Assembly (NCBI RefSeq): GCF_026319325.1
Contig: NZ_JAPDMU010000002.1
Coordinates: 1 to 64,000 of the forward strand
From: Methylophaga sp. OBS3
GTDB taxonomy: Bacteria; Pseudomonadota; Gammaproteobacteria; Nitrosococcales; Methylophagaceae
Direction of reading: 5' to 3'
Length of the DNA: 64,000 nt
Shown piece after piece: positions 17,545 through 28,143 of this stretch. The notes beneath the pieces were generated by a model. That model saw only the letters and a list, made by a program, of their open reading frames with translations. It was not told where the DNA came from and ran no database searches. The translations under genes and the position numbers were made by a program. Position 1 is the first letter of the stretch. Every line of letters starts with the position of its first letter.

Positions 17545-18563
17545 CAGGTTTAATGCTGTTCAGCCTAGGCTTACTAACAGCCTGTGGTGAACAACCAGCA
17601 CAATCCACCAAAATTTATGCTTTTGGTACCGAAATCGACATCAGTATTTATGGTGAAGATGATGAAAAATTCGAACTCACAATTGGTCAATTAGAAGAAA
17701 CCTTTAACGGCGTAAATGACCTCTGGCACGCCTGGCAGCCAAGCATCTTAACCAAGATAAATGATGCCATTGCAGCCGGTGAAACCATTGCTGTGGATGA
17801 CAATGTCGCAACAGTCATCGAGCAGGCACGCCAATTAGCGGATGACAGTGCTCACTTATTTAATCCCGCAGCAGGCAAATTATTTAGCCTGTGGGGCTTT
17901 GAACAAGATGATTGGTTTGAATCACGCCCACCGCCAGCACAAACAGAAATTGATAACTGGTTGGCAGCGCAACCGACAATGGATGACATTGTTATCGAGA
18001 ATGGCCAGTTATACAGCAATAACAATATGGTCAAACTAGGATTTGGCGGTTTTGCTAAAGGTTATGCTGTCGATGCTGCAATCGATGTTTTACAGGCCAA
18101 TGACATCCACAATGCCATCATTAATATCGGCGGAGATCTCCGTGCTATTGGTCAACATGGACAACGTCCATGGAATATTGGCATTCGTCATCCACGACAA
18201 GATGGTGTGTTAGCTTCAGTGCAAGTTCATGATAATGAGAGTGTATTTAGCTCTGGCGACTATGAGCGTTATTTTGAATATGAAGGTGAGCGTTATCCGC
18301 ATATCCTAGATCCACGCACCGGCTACCCAGCGAATAAAGCGATGTCGGTCACAGTGATTGATACCAATGCAGCCCGTGCAGATGCGGCAGCCACAGCGTT
18401 ATTTGTCGCCGGTTCAGACTGGCCTCATGTCGCTGCTGAAATGCAGTTACAACATGTTATGTTGATGACAGCCGATGGCATTTTGGAAATGAGCCCAGCA
18501 ATGGCAGAACGTGTAAAACTCATCAACTATCAAGATGAACCGGTTTTACGTGACATTCGCTAA
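17535..18563 (+). CDS. apbE: FAD:protein FMN transferase (ApbE family lipoprotein)
   Basis: Exported flavin transferase that attaches FMN covalently to Thr/Ser of partners such as NqrC, NqrB or RnfG/RnfD. 342 residues. Lipobox LLTAC near residue 17 marks a lipoprotein. Family motifs are LGFGGFAKGYAVDAAID (FAD binding), NIGGDLRA, HILDPRTGYPA and ARADAAATALFVAG (metal site). The start lies inside the end of gshB with a 10-base overlap. No Nqr or Rnf genes are in the window, so its targets are elsewhere. Confidence 0.94.
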   Translation: MRLTGLMLFSLGLLTACGEQPAQSTKIYAFGTEIDISIYGEDDEKFELTIGQLEETFNGVNDLWHAWQPSILTKINDAIAAGETIAVDDNVATVIEQARQLADDSAHLFNPAAGKLFSLWGFEQDDWFESRPPPAQTEIDNWLAAQPTMDDIVIENGQLYSNNNMVKLGFGGFAKGYAVDAAIDVLQANDIHNAIINIGGDLRAIGQHGQRPWNIGIRHPRQDGVLASVQVHDNESVFSSGDYERYFEYEGERYPHILDPRTGYPANKAMSVTVIDTNAARADAAATALFVAGSDWPHVAAEMQLQHVMLMTADGILEMSPAMAERVKLINYQDEPVLRDIR

Positions 18564-18576
18564 TTTGGATTGACCT

Positions 18577-19569
18577 ATGGGCAATGACAGCAACGACCGT
18601 TTGATATTTACCCTGCTTTTCTCGGTAATTATTCATGTTGCTTTGGTATTAGGCGTTAGCTTTAATATTTTTTCGTCGCCAACCAATACGCCAGTAAATA
18701 ATCTCGATATCACGCTGGTCAAACAACAAACTGTTAAGCCACCAGAGGAAGCCGATTTTCTGGCTCAAGCTGACAATGAGGGTGGTGGTGAATTAGATAC
18801 GCCAACACCTGACCCGTCGCCAGATTTACCCGTGCCGTTAGCGGAAGATTCCCCATCCTCTGCACCACAGGTACAAATGACCGAAGTTGAGCCTGTTACG
18901 CCAACACCAGAAGTTATGCCACAGGTAACACAACCTGCACCTGAGCCAACCCCTGCTCCAGCGCCCACACCTGAGGCGAAACCTGAGCCAACGCCAAAAG
19001 TTGCCGCCCAAAAAGTGACCACTAAAGAAGCCGAACGCAAAGTTGAAAGCGTTGAAGCCGATAGTGAAACACAAAAATCTGCAGAAGATATTGCCGAGCC
19101 AACACCGCCTCGACCAAGTGCCAGCGAATTGATGGCGCAGGCACGCAATGAAATCAGTTCGTTACAAGAACAGTTAGAGCGTACCAGTAAAGCGCTAAGT
19201 GAAAGACCTAAAAAACGTCGTATTTCCGCAGCCACCAAAGAATTTGCCGCAGCAGCCTATATGCGCTCATGGGAAATGAAAGTCGAGCGAATTGGTAATA
19301 TGAATTACCCACAAGAAGCGCGCGAAAAAGGTATCAACGGCAGTTTGATGTTGTCAGTGGATATTCGGCCAGATGGCAGCGTACCACCGGATGGTATCGT
19401 CGTTTCACGTTCATCAGGACATAAAGTCTTGGATGATGCCGCTATCAAAATCGTCCGTCTCGGTGCGCCTTATGCGGAAATCCCCAAAGACGTGCTGAAA
19501 GATAACGATATGCTGACGATAATCCGCACTTGGAAGTTTGAAAGTCAGCGTGGTTTATCAGCACGCTGA
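18577..19569 (+). CDS. TonB-family energy transducer
   Basis: 330 residues: short cytoplasmic start, one membrane anchor (about 10-32), a long Pro/Glu-rich periplasmic spacer (about 45-150) with many P-x-P and EP steps, a predicted helical segment (about 180-215), and a C-terminal TonB domain (YPQEAREKGINGSLMLSVDI... TIIRTWKF). It would couple the proton motive force to outer-membrane receptors. No exbB/exbD is adjacent. It is 13 bases after apbE, so the three genes from gshB are probably one transcript. A tonB next to gshB is common in Gammaproteobacteria. Confidence 0.92.
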   Translation: MGNDSNDRLIFTLLFSVIIHVALVLGVSFNIFSSPTNTPVNNLDITLVKQQTVKPPEEADFLAQADNEGGGELDTPTPDPSPDLPVPLAEDSPSSAPQVQMTEVEPVTPTPEVMPQVTQPAPEPTPAPAPTPEAKPEPTPKVAAQKVTTKEAERKVESVEADSETQKSAEDIAEPTPPRPSASELMAQARNEISSLQEQLERTSKALSERPKKRRISAATKEFAAAAYMRSWEMKVERIGNMNYPQEAREKGINGSLMLSVDIRPDGSVPPDGIVVSRSSGHKVLDDAAIKIVRLGAPYAEIPKDVLKDNDMLTIIRTWKFESQRGLSAR

Positions 19570-19579
19570 TATCAAATTG

Positions 19580-20188
19580 TTATTTTTTGGCCAGTAAGTC
19601 GTAACCTAACTGTGCTTTATTGACCGGATTATCATCAAGCGGCAAATGTTGTTTCAATTGATCTGAGAGCTGCTGCAAGACGTCTAGCTCACCATGACGT
19701 AACTCTAGTTCAATTTCATGAATCGGTGTTTGATCATCAGCGGTTTTCACAAAACCTTGATCATATGCCAATTCGACATGGGTGCCATCAATATCTAAAT
19801 CCCAAGTTTCCCTGGTGAACTCAGTACTGAAAATACATTCAAGCTGTTGCCATTGTCCCGCATCATCAACGATCGGCGCCAACGGTGTTTGTCTTAATAA
19901 CGCTTTATCAAACTGACCATTGAGTAACGGCTGATCCCACTCTTCACGTTGGTGCAAACCATCTTTAACTTGTCCCGCACTTTTGACGGTCTGGATCCAT
20001 TGCCCTTCCACTTTACGTAGACGCAAAGCGATACGCATATCTCGCAACTTAAAGTTTGGCGTATCGTAATAGTCCGTCCGTAGTGACTGCGTTTTACGAC
20101 TCGTCACCTTGGTTTCTAACCAGTCAAGCGTGGTCAGATCCAGTGACTCACCACTGACTGCTAATTTAATTTCTTGTTCGAGACTCAT
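19580..20188 (-). CDS. CYTH domain protein (inorganic triphosphatase-like)
   Basis: 202 residues spanning one CYTH/triphosphate-tunnel domain. The signature ExExK is present at the very start (EQEIK, residues 4-8), and basic strand residues follow ([23 protein letters not shown]). E. coli YgiF has an extra C-terminal CHAD domain; this protein lacks it. Likely hydrolyses triphosphate or a nucleotide triphosphate; the physiological substrate is unknown. ATG overlaps the uvrA stop by 4 bases (uvrA is upstream on this strand), so it is coupled to uvrA. Confidence 0.88.
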   Translation of the reverse strand: MSLEQEIKLAVSGESLDLTTLDWLETKVTSRKTQSLRTDYYDTPNFKLRDMRIALRLRKVEGQWIQTVKSAGQVKDGLHQREEWDQPLLNGQFDKALLRQTPLAPIVDDAGQWQQLECIFSTEFTRETWDLDIDGTHVELAYDQGFVKTADDQTPIHEIELELRHGELDVLQQLSDQLKQHLPLDDNPVNKAQLGYDLLAKK

Positions 20189-23004
20189 TTCAATAACGGT
20201 TTCAGGTAATGACCAGTGTGTGATTGTTTATCTTGCGCTACTTGTTCCGGCGTGCCAACCGCAATGACCTGGCCACCACCCGAGCCGCCTTCCGGCCCCA
20301 TATCAATGATCCAGTCTGCAGTTTTCACAACATCAAGATTGTGTTCAATAACCACAATCGTATTACCGCGGTCACGCAAGCTATGTAAGACTTTTAACAA
20401 TTGCTCGATATCAAAGAAATGTAGCCCGGTTGTTGGCTCATCGAGGATATATAAGGTTTTGCCGGTATCACGCTTGGAGAGCTCTTTTGCCAATTTGACC
20501 CGCTGCGCTTCACCACCCGACAAAGTTGTCGCGTTTTGCCCAAGCTTAATATACGTCAGACCAACATCGATTAGGGTTTGCAGTTTTTTGGCAACCACAG
20601 GAATGTTTTCAAAGAAGACATTGGCATCTTCAATGGTCATATCCAGCACTTCGGTAATGGTTTTACCTTTGTAGCGAATATCCAACGTCTCACGGTTATA
20701 ACGTTCACCTTTACAGACGTCACAAGGCACGTAAATGTCTGGCAAAAAGTGCATTTCGACTTTAATCAGGCCATCACCCTGACATGCCTCGCAGCGACCG
20801 CCTTTGACATTAAAACTAAAGCGACCTGGACCATAACCACGCGAACGCGCCTCTGGCGTACCAGCAAATAACTCACGAATGGGTGTAAACAATCCGGTAT
20901 AGGTTGCCGGGTTAGAACGCGGCGTACGGCCAATCGGGCTTTGGTTAATGGCGACAACTTTATCGAGCTGTTCTAAACCTAAAATTTCGGTATGCGGTGC
21001 GGGTTCTTCAGAAGCGCCGTTTAAGGTTTTGGCCGTTAACTTCAATAAGGTTTCATTAATCAGCGTCGATTTACCGCTACCAGAAACACCAGTCACACAT
21101 GTCATCAGACCGATTGGAATATCAACATCAACATGTTTCAGGTTATTACCACAAGCACCTCGCAGCCCAATGATTTTACCGGCATGGGCTTTTTCGCGTT
21201 GTTTCGGTACGGTAATTTCACGACGTCCAGAAAGGTATTGCCCGGTCAGCGAGTGTTCACTTTCCATGATTTCCTGAGGACTACCCTTGGCAACAATTTC
21301 ACCACCATGGACACCAGCACCGGGACCAATATCTAAAACATAATCAGCACTGCGAATCGCATCTTCATCATGCTCAACCACGATGACGGTATTCCCCAAA
21401 TCCCGAAGACGGGTCAGTGTCGCCAACAAACGATCATTGTCACGTTGATGTAAACCAATTGAAGGTTCATCGAGAATGTACATAACCCCCACCAGACCAG
21501 CGCCGATCTGACTTGCCAGTCTGATCCGCTGCGCCTCGCCACCCGATAAGGTATCGGCACTACGCGCTAAATTCAGGTAATCCAAACCTACGTTAACCAA
21601 AAAGCTTAATCGTGCACCGATTTCACTGATGACTTTACTCGCAATTTCACCGCGTTTACCCGGTAATTGCAGCTGCTCAAAAAATCGTTTGGCTTCACCT
21701 ATTGGTAACGAGGTGATTTCCGGTAGGTTGGTGTCTTGAACAAAAACATTTCTGGAAGCCTCCATCAATCTCGCACCGTGACAATCAGGGCAGGCACGAA
21801 CGGAATGAAACTTCGCGAGCTCATCACGGACGCTACCGGATTCTGTTTCATGGTAACGGCGTTGCAGATTAGGCACGATACCTTCAAACACATGATGGCG
21901 TGTTACTTGGCGACCACGATCACTAAAGTAACTGAAATCAATTTCGGTACGACCACTACCGTACAGAATGACTTCACGAACCTTTTCAGGTAATTCATCA
22001 AACGGTGTTTCTAAATCAAACTGATAATGCGCTGCCAATGACTGCAACATTTGATAGTAATAAGCATTGCGGCGGTCCCAACCACGAATCGCACCTGCTG
22101 CCATACTTAATTCAGGATGTGCCACCACGCGAGCAGGATCGACAAATTGCTTCATACCCAAGCCATCACAAGTTGGGCAAGCACCTGCTGGGTTATTAAA
22201 CGAAAACATCCGAGGCTCGAGCTCTGCTATCGAATACCCACACTCACTACAAGCGAAACGTGCAGAAAATAGCGTAACATCTTCAGGATCATCCATCGAA
22301 ACGACTTTGGCGACACCATCAGCGAGCTTTAATGCTGTCTCAAAAGACTCGGCCAAACGCTGCTGAATATCATCACGTACTTTAAAACGATCAACGACAG
22401 CTTCAATCGTATGTTTTTTACGTAACTCCAGTTCTGGCGGGCTATCTAATTCAATTACTTCACCATTCACTCGGGCGCGAACAAAACCTTGGGCACGTAA
22501 CTCACCTAAAAGATCTCGATGCTCACCTTTACGGTCCTGCACAACCGGCGCCAACAACATTAAGCGCTTGCCTTCTGGCATCGCTAATACCGCATCAACC
22601 ATTTGGCTGACTGTTTGCGCGGCTAGTGGTTGGCTATGGGTCGGACAACGAGGCTCACCCGCACGAGCAAATAATAGCCGCAGATAATCGTAAATCTCGG
22701 TAATGGTACCGACGGTTGAGCGTGGATTATGTGAGGTCGATTTTTGTTCAATCGAAATCGCCGGCGATAAGCCTTCGATATGATCAACATCTGGCTTTTC
22801 CATCATCGACAAGAACTGCCGCGCATAAGCCGATAATGACTCTACATAACGGCGCTGCCCCTCGGCATATAGGGTGTCAAAAGCCAGCGATGACTTGCCT
22901 GACCCCGAAAGGCCAGTAATCACAATCAGTGAGTCACGCGGCAGGTCGACATCTATATTCTTAAGGTTATGGGTACGGGCGCCGCGAATGCTGATTTGTT
23001 TCAT
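20185..23004 (-). CDS. uvrA: Excinuclease ABC subunit A
   Basis: Damage-recognition ATPase of nucleotide excision repair. 939 residues, full length. Two ABC ATPase modules: first Walker [10 protein letters not shown] at 31-39, second GVSGSGKST in the C-terminal half; ABC signatures LSGGEAQRI and LSGGEAQRV; zinc modules with CSECG...CPTCDG and CEACQG...CDVCKG. Divergent from the yajR-like gene with only 50 bases between them. I looked for a LexA box in that gap and did not find a convincing one. Confidence 0.98.
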   Translation of the reverse strand: MKQISIRGARTHNLKNIDVDLPRDSLIVITGLSGSGKSSLAFDTLYAEGQRRYVESLSAYARQFLSMMEKPDVDHIEGLSPAISIEQKSTSHNPRSTVGTITEIYDYLRLLFARAGEPRCPTHSQPLAAQTVSQMVDAVLAMPEGKRLMLLAPVVQDRKGEHRDLLGELRAQGFVRARVNGEVIELDSPPELELRKKHTIEAVVDRFKVRDDIQQRLAESFETALKLADGVAKVVSMDDPEDVTLFSARFACSECGYSIAELEPRMFSFNNPAGACPTCDGLGMKQFVDPARVVAHPELSMAAGAIRGWDRRNAYYYQMLQSLAAHYQFDLETPFDELPEKVREVILYGSGRTEIDFSYFSDRGRQVTRHHVFEGIVPNLQRRYHETESGSVRDELAKFHSVRACPDCHGARLMEASRNVFVQDTNLPEITSLPIGEAKRFFEQLQLPGKRGEIASKVISEIGARLSFLVNVGLDYLNLARSADTLSGGEAQRIRLASQIGAGLVGVMYILDEPSIGLHQRDNDRLLATLTRLRDLGNTVIVVEHDEDAIRSADYVLDIGPGAGVHGGEIVAKGSPQEIMESEHSLTGQYLSGRREITVPKQREKAHAGKIIGLRGACGNNLKHVDVDIPIGLMTCVTGVSGSGKSTLINETLLKLTAKTLNGASEEPAPHTEILGLEQLDKVVAINQSPIGRTPRSNPATYTGLFTPIRELFAGTPEARSRGYGPGRFSFNVKGGRCEACQGDGLIKVEMHFLPDIYVPCDVCKGERYNRETLDIRYKGKTITEVLDMTIEDANVFFENIPVVAKKLQTLIDVGLTYIKLGQNATTLSGGEAQRVKLAKELSKRDTGKTLYILDEPTTGLHFFDIEQLLKVLHSLRDRGNTIVVIEHNLDVVKTADWIIDMGPEGGSGGGQVIAVGTPEQVAQDKQSHTGHYLKPLLK

Positions 23005-23054
23005 GCAAGTTCCGTAGTAAAATCAAACGGATCAATATACTCTGTCCCGCTATC

Positions 23055-24431
23055 ATGACGCAAAAACAAACCGCATCGGCCGCACTTAGCGCGTCGGAAA
23101 AACGCTCTATTTCAGGCCTAGCAATCATTTTCGCTTTGCGAATGCTGGGTTTGTTTATGATTCTTCCGGTGTTTTCCCTCTCCGCACAACAATATGCACA
23201 CAGCACACCTTTACTTATCGGGCTGGCAATCGGCGCTTATGGTTTAACGCAAGCGGCACTGCAAATTCCATTTGGCATGATGTCTGACCGAATTGGTCGC
23301 AAAAACGTCATTTTTATTGGTTTGGTTTTATTTGCGCTGGGTAGTGTGCTGGCAGCCGTGGCGGACTCCATCTACACCGTTATTTTAGGCCGTCTTTTAC
23401 AAGGTAGTGGCGCGATTGCTGCCGTGGTTATGGCGCTGACCGCAGACTTAACCCGAGACCAACATCGCACCAAAGCGATGGCCGCGATTGGTATCAGTAT
23501 TGGTCTTTCGTTTTCATTAGCACTTGCTAGCGGTGCAGCCCTTGAAAGCAGTTTGGGTTTAGATGGCATCTTCTGGGCAACAGCGATATTAGCGGTTGTG
23601 GGAATGGCAGTTTTGAAATGGTGGGTACCGACACCACATCGCCATAAAGTTCACAAAGAGATGAAGCCTGCCAAAAAACAATTAATGGATGTGCTGACCA
23701 ATCGCCCTATCATGCGCATGGTCATCAGTATCTTGCTGTTACATCTGCTACTGACATTAAGCTTTTTTGCTCTGCCTATCGCACTGCAAGATTTTGCCGG
23801 CATTGCCAAAGAAGATCTGGCAAAAACCTACCTACCTATTTTGTTACTCGCTTTTGTCACGATGGTGCCTTTCATTATCGTGGCTGAAAAACACCGTCAA
23901 ATGAAAATAGTGTTTATTGGCGCTATTGCGGTATTAGCGATTGCACAGTTCGGGTGGGCTTTAAAGCCAGGCTCGTTAACACTTTTACTGTTATGTTTAT
24001 GGTTATTTTTCACAGCATTTAATATCTTAGAAGCCAGCCTACCATCGATGATGTCTAAGCTCAGCCCCCTTTATTACAAAGGCACAGCAATGGGCGTGTA
24101 CTCAAGTGCACAATTCATCGGTGCATTTTTAGGGGGTGTACTTGGCGGCGTTATTTATAGCTTTGGTGATATCAGTTGGATATTTTTCACCGCGATGGGA
24201 TTATGCCTGTTATGGTTATTAATGATGTTGCCAATGGCGGCACCCACGCATTTTAGTCATCGCATTATTCCCTTGAAGGGCTTAACAAAAGCAAATGCCG
24301 ATGACTATCAAAACCAGCTAGAAAGCATACCGGGCGTTGTTGAAACAATTATTGTGATTCAAGACAAGCTTGCTTATGTGAAATTTCTCGCTGATGATAC
24401 CGACATTACCGAATTAGAGTCCGTTGCCTAA
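23055..24431 (+). CDS. MFS transporter, YajR-like with C-terminal YAM domain
   Basis: 458 residues: twelve hydrophobic segments of a major facilitator protein up to about residue 395, with the loop motif A GMMSDRIGRKNVIFIG after segment 2. After it comes a soluble domain of about 60 residues (from IIPLKGLTKANADDY), matching the ferredoxin-fold YAM domain of E. coli YajR. Substrate unknown; drug/proton antiport is often assumed. The order uvrA / MFS / ssb is conserved in Pseudomonas and relatives, which supports orthology. Confidence 0.9.
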   Translation: MTQKQTASAALSASEKRSISGLAIIFALRMLGLFMILPVFSLSAQQYAHSTPLLIGLAIGAYGLTQAALQIPFGMMSDRIGRKNVIFIGLVLFALGSVLAAVADSIYTVILGRLLQGSGAIAAVVMALTADLTRDQHRTKAMAAIGISIGLSFSLALASGAALESSLGLDGIFWATAILAVVGMAVLKWWVPTPHRHKVHKEMKPAKKQLMDVLTNRPIMRMVISILLLHLLLTLSFFALPIALQDFAGIAKEDLAKTYLPILLLAFVTMVPFIIVAEKHRQMKIVFIGAIAVLAIAQFGWALKPGSLTLLLLCLWLFFTAFNILEASLPSMMSKLSPLYYKGTAMGVYSSAQFIGAFLGGVLGGVIYSFGDISWIFFTAMGLCLLWLLMMLPMAAPTHFSHRIIPLKGLTKANADDYQNQLESIPGVVETIIVIQDKLAYVKFLADDTDITELESVA

Positions 24432-24473
24432 CGCGGCGGAGCAAGTGAATAAAAGAAAACAAAGGAACAGACC

Positions 24474-24959
24474 ATGTCAGTAAACAAAGTTATTCTGGTT
24501 GGCCGCCTTGGTGTGGACCCAGAAAGTCGTGCATTTCCTAATGGCGGCTCAATTTGTAACCTGCGTGTTGCAACCTCAGAAACCTGGCGCGATAAACAAA
24601 CCGGTGAACGTCAAGAACGTACTGAATGGCACCGTGTGGTCTTGCGTAACAAGCTAGGTGAAATTGCTCAACAATACTTACGTAAAGGCTCACAGGTGTA
24701 TATCGAAGGCCGTATTCAAACACGTAAGTGGCAAGATCAAAATGGCCAAGATCGTTTTACCACTGAGATCGTTGGTAATGAAATGACGATGCTGGATACC
24801 AAAGGTGGCAGCGGTGGTGGCGATAGCAGCTTTGACCAAGGTCAGAGCCGCCCACAACAACAAAACAACTATGGTAGTGCACAACCTGCTTCAGCTTCTG
24901 CTGGCCCAGATTACGGCGGTGGTGATGCTGACTACTACGATGATGATATTCCGTTCTAA
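24474..24959 (+). CDS. ssb: Single-stranded DNA-binding protein
   Basis: 161 residues. OB-fold domain covers about 1-112 ([29 protein letters not shown]). A flexible Gly/Gln/Ser-rich linker follows, and the acidic tip DDDIPF recruits repair and replication proteins. AAAGGAA lies before the ATG. It is 42 bases after the yajR-like gene and ends at a strong terminator. Confidence 0.98.
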   Translation: MSVNKVILVGRLGVDPESRAFPNGGSICNLRVATSETWRDKQTGERQERTEWHRVVLRNKLGEIAQQYLRKGSQVYIEGRIQTRKWQDQNGQDRFTTEIVGNEMTMLDTKGGSGGGDSSFDQGQSRPQQQNNYGSAQPASASAGPDYGGGDADYYDDDIPF

Positions 24960-24982
24960 ACGCATCATATTGATTCTGATTG

Positions 24983-25009
24983 AAAACCCCGCTAGTCGGG
25001 GTTTTTTTT
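24983..25009 (+). terminator. Intrinsic terminator of ssb
   Basis: Stem AACCCCG / CGGGGTT (24985-24991 and 24997-25003) with loop CTAGT, followed by eight T. Confidence 0.92.
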
Positions 25010-25072
25010 GGTCAAAATACTTGCTGTTGTCAAAATTCAATGGGACGATGAAGTCAAAAACACGAGAGAGTT

Positions 25073-26440
25073 ATGCAAGCAAAAATCAAACGTACATCGA
25101 TCCGTCCGCTTCGAACTTTAAACCTACTGTCACAGGAAGAAATTCGCCGCTTAACCAACCCAAGCGAAGGTTTGCACCGCCTTTTTCGCGATTGTGCTTT
25201 GGCCATTCTTAACACCGATAGCCATCAAGATGATGCTGAACAAGTTTTTAATACCTTTGCAGATTTTGATATTCGATTGGTCCCCCAATCTCGCGGCATT
25301 CTGCTTGAAATCGATAATGCACCAGCCCAATCATTCGTTGGTGAAACGCTGATCAAAGGTATCCAAGAACATTTATCCTCAGCGCTACGCGATATTGTTT
25401 ATACCGACTTTAAAATTCTCGACCAACCACCTGTCACCCCCGAACAAATCACCGACAGCGTGTTTATGATTTTGCGAAATGCCAATGTGGTTCGGCCAAC
25501 CATTCCACCAAATATGGTGGTCTGCTGGGGTGGCCACTCTATCCCTAGGGAAGAATATGATTACGCTAAACATGTGGGCTATGAATTAGGCTTGCGAGGT
25601 CTGGATATCATTACCGGTTGCGGTATTGGCGCCATGAAAGGGCCAATGAAAGGTGCTGCAGTTGGTCATGCCAAACAACAAATAAAAACGGGCCGATATA
25701 TTGGCATTAGCGAACCGGGCATTATTGCTTCTGAGTCACCAAACGCTATCGTTAATGAACTCATTATCATGCCGGATATCGAAAAACGCCTTGAAGCGTT
25801 TGTCCGTCTTGGCCACAGCTTTATCGTTTTTCCTGGCGGTGTCGGCACGGTAGAAGAAATCTTCTATTTGCTTAGTATTTTGTTACATCCGGAAAACAAA
25901 CAAGGCATCCCACTTATCTTTGCAGGCCCATCGTCATGTGAAGAGTACTTCAAAACCTTAGACAGCTTTTTAAAGCAATGCCTTGGTGAGGATATTGCCA
26001 ACTTATACGAGATCATTACCGGTGAACCTGACGTGGTGGCCCAGCGTAGCCGTGAAGCTGTCGATGGTGTGCAAAAAGCACGTCGTAATACTGAAGATGC
26101 CTATTACTTTAATTGGCAATTGCACATTGACCCTATGTTGCAATATCCCTTTATTCCAACGCACGAGAATATGGCATCACTGCGTCTGTTCCCAGACATG
26201 CCAAAGCATGAATTGGCAGCGCAACTTCGTGCAGCGTTTTCAGGGATTGTAGCGGGTAATGTCAAAGCCTTTGGGATTAGAGAAGTGGCCGAGCATGGCC
26301 CGTATCAAATTAATGGTGACCCTGCTTTGATGCGCGCGATTGATAATTTGTTAAGCCAATTTGTCCGTGATCAACGAATGAAGTTGGGGCAAGATGCCAC
26401 ACGCTACCAACCTTGTTATCAAATCATCAGCGATAACTAA
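25073..26440 (+). CDS. ppnN: Pyrimidine/purine nucleotide 5'-monophosphate nucleosidase (PpnN/YgdH, LOG family)
   Basis: Cleaves nucleoside monophosphates to base and ribose 5-phosphate; in E. coli it is a (p)ppGpp target that adjusts purine pools. 455 residues, against 454 in E. coli. The LOG core has the phosphate-binding motifs TGCGIGAMKGPMKGA and FPGGVGTVEEI. N-terminal (about 1-140) and C-terminal (about 345-455) regulatory extensions are both present. The ATG at 25073 follows a GAGAG site. Stands alone between two terminators. Confidence 0.94.
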   Translation: MQAKIKRTSIRPLRTLNLLSQEEIRRLTNPSEGLHRLFRDCALAILNTDSHQDDAEQVFNTFADFDIRLVPQSRGILLEIDNAPAQSFVGETLIKGIQEHLSSALRDIVYTDFKILDQPPVTPEQITDSVFMILRNANVVRPTIPPNMVVCWGGHSIPREEYDYAKHVGYELGLRGLDIITGCGIGAMKGPMKGAAVGHAKQQIKTGRYIGISEPGIIASESPNAIVNELIIMPDIEKRLEAFVRLGHSFIVFPGGVGTVEEIFYLLSILLHPENKQGIPLIFAGPSSCEEYFKTLDSFLKQCLGEDIANLYEIITGEPDVVAQRSREAVDGVQKARRNTEDAYYFNWQLHIDPMLQYPFIPTHENMASLRLFPDMPKHELAAQLRAAFSGIVAGNVKAFGIREVAEHGPYQINGDPALMRAIDNLLSQFVRDQRMKLGQDATRYQPCYQIISDN

Positions 26441-26447
26441 TCTAAAG

Positions 26448-26472
26448 ACCCACAGCTATGTTGGCTGTGGGT
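26448..26472. terminator. Hairpin between convergent ppnN and ampG
   Basis: Nine-base stem ACCCACAGC / GCTGTGGGT with a 7-base loop. No strong T tract on either side, so termination is likely but not typical. Confidence 0.65.
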
Positions 26473-26475
26473 TAG

Positions 26476-28014
26476 TTAGTCTTCTATCCGAAAGTGTCGG
26501 CCAGCCAGCCAAATGATTAACAATACTGGTAAGCCGAGTAACGCTGTTATCAGGAAAAACTGCTGATAGCCCATCGACTCAACCATCGAGCCTGAGTAAC
26601 CACCCAATATTTTTGGAAATAACGTCATTAATGAACTAAAGATGGCGTATTGCACTGCGGTAAATGAAATATTGGTCAGGCTAGATAAAAAGGCAATGAA
26701 AGCGGCGCTTGCCAAGCCAGCAGATAAATTATCGGCTGAAATGACGATGTAAAGCATGACAATGTCATTGCCCATTGAGGCTAATAACATAAACAACAAA
26801 TTAGTCAGCGCAGACAAAATAGCGCCTAAAAACAAAATGCGCATCACGCCGTAGCGCATAGCTAAGATACCACCAACAAAACCGCCAAAGATGGTCATAA
26901 ATAAACCAAAGGTTTTTACCACCGTAGCAATTTCTGGTTTGGTAAAGCCCATGTCTTGATAAAAGACATTGGCAATGACACCCAACACAATGTCGGAAAT
27001 TCGATATAAACCTACCAGCATCAATAATAACAATGCCGCCGACAAACCATAACGTCGGAAAAAATCAGCAACAGGTTCAACATAACTACGCTTTAAAATA
27101 GCGCGTGGCACCATTCCAACGCCAATTAATGTTCGACCAATCGTAATCGCAACTATAGCCGCCAGTGCTAACCGTAAAAACTCGACTATCAGTGTCGTAA
27201 GTGGGCCATTGACCAAGATGGGTAATAGGCTTTCACGTAATTGTATTGACCAATTGTTTGTGAAATAAAAACAGCTAATAAAACCAGCCATTGCCAAAGC
27301 AAAAGCCAGCAACAAACCAATATAATCTTGCCGGCTATCGACAACTTTCGCCACAGCGACTTCTGGCTCCCGAGAAACCAATGTTGTTATCACACCGATA
27401 AACATGAGTAATGCCATGATGAAATAACTTTGCTGCCACGCACTGTAGTTATAAGCGCCCATTTCTGAACCAAAGAAACTGGCGAGATATAATGCACCCG
27501 CACCGGCTAGCAACATACCAATTCGGTAACCTGCGATATAACTGGCTGACATCAGAGCTTGTAGCCTAGGCTCAGCTGACTCAATTCGATATGCGTCGAT
27601 AACGACGTCTTGTGTTGCTGCGGAAAAACCAAGTAACACAGCAGCAACAGCCATCAAGGTAAGCGAATGGGTTGCAGGATCAATCATCGCCATCATTAAG
27701 ATCGCCATGATGATCATCATCTGTGACAACAATAGCCAGCTTCGTCTGCGCCCCAATAATTTATGTAATACAGGTAAAGGCAAAACATCCAACAATGGTG
27801 CCCAGACAAATTTAAATGAGTAGCCTAATGCTGCCCAACTAAAATAAGTCACCGCACTACGTTCAATGCCCGCTTCACGAAGCCATAAACTTAGCGACGA
27901 AAAAATCAGCAGCAACGGCAAACCAGCAGCAATGCCTAAAAACAGCATCGTTAAGACTTGCGGTGTTAGAAATCCTTGCAGACTCTCCTGCCAAGAACGG
28001 ATACGATCAATCAA
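26476..28014 (-). CDS. ampG: Muropeptide permease AmpG (MFS)
   Basis: Inner-membrane importer of GlcNAc-anhydroMurNAc peptides for cell-wall recycling. 512 residues with about 14 hydrophobic segments. The N-terminal stretch LTMLFLGIAAGLPLLLIFSSLSLWLREAGI and the motif FVWAPLLD are typical. The start is TTG at 28014 (reading MIDRIRSWQ); no ATG exists before the first membrane helix except internal ones. No ampD, ampR or beta-lactamase nearby. Convergent with ppnN and divergent from dinB. Confidence 0.94.
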   Translation of the reverse strand: MIDRIRSWQESLQGFLTPQVLTMLFLGIAAGLPLLLIFSSLSLWLREAGIERSAVTYFSWAALGYSFKFVWAPLLDVLPLPVLHKLLGRRRSWLLLSQMMIIMAILMMAMIDPATHSLTLMAVAAVLLGFSAATQDVVIDAYRIESAEPRLQALMSASYIAGYRIGMLLAGAGALYLASFFGSEMGAYNYSAWQQSYFIMALLMFIGVITTLVSREPEVAVAKVVDSRQDYIGLLLAFALAMAGFISCFYFTNNWSIQLRESLLPILVNGPLTTLIVEFLRLALAAIVAITIGRTLIGVGMVPRAILKRSYVEPVADFFRRYGLSAALLLLMLVGLYRISDIVLGVIANVFYQDMGFTKPEIATVVKTFGLFMTIFGGFVGGILAMRYGVMRILFLGAILSALTNLLFMLLASMGNDIVMLYIVISADNLSAGLASAAFIAFLSSLTNISFTAVQYAIFSSLMTLFPKILGGYSGSMVESMGYQQFFLITALLGLPVLLIIWLAGRHFRIED

Positions 28015-28114
28015 ACTGGCATCTCAGAAATATAATCAATTGGCTAAAGTAACATTGACGACAACGGCAATCCACTTTGTTATGTGATCTATACCGCATT
28101 GGACTTGATTCACC

Positions 28115-28128
28115 TTACTTGAAAGTAA
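28115..28128. promoter_or_regulatory. Perfect palindrome TTACTT-GA-AAGTAA upstream of dinB
   Basis: Six-base arms with a GA spacer, 15 bases before the dinB ATG in the ampG-dinB divergent region. It does not match the gammaproteobacterial LexA consensus CTGT-N8-ACAG. Could be an operator or chance. Confidence 0.3.
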
Positions 28129-28143
28129 AAACTATCCACCCAA

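Noticed and set aside
18765..19238. Long open frame antisense to the tonB spacer
   Set aside because: It is the mirror of the Pro/Glu-rich repeats on the plus strand, with Gly/Ser-rich translation and no start context.
20216..20674. Open frame antisense to uvrA
   Set aside because: Shadow of the C-terminal uvrA coding sequence.
23005..23054. LexA box in the uvrA upstream gap
   Set aside because: Only a lone ACAG/CTGT half was found, without the second half at the right distance.
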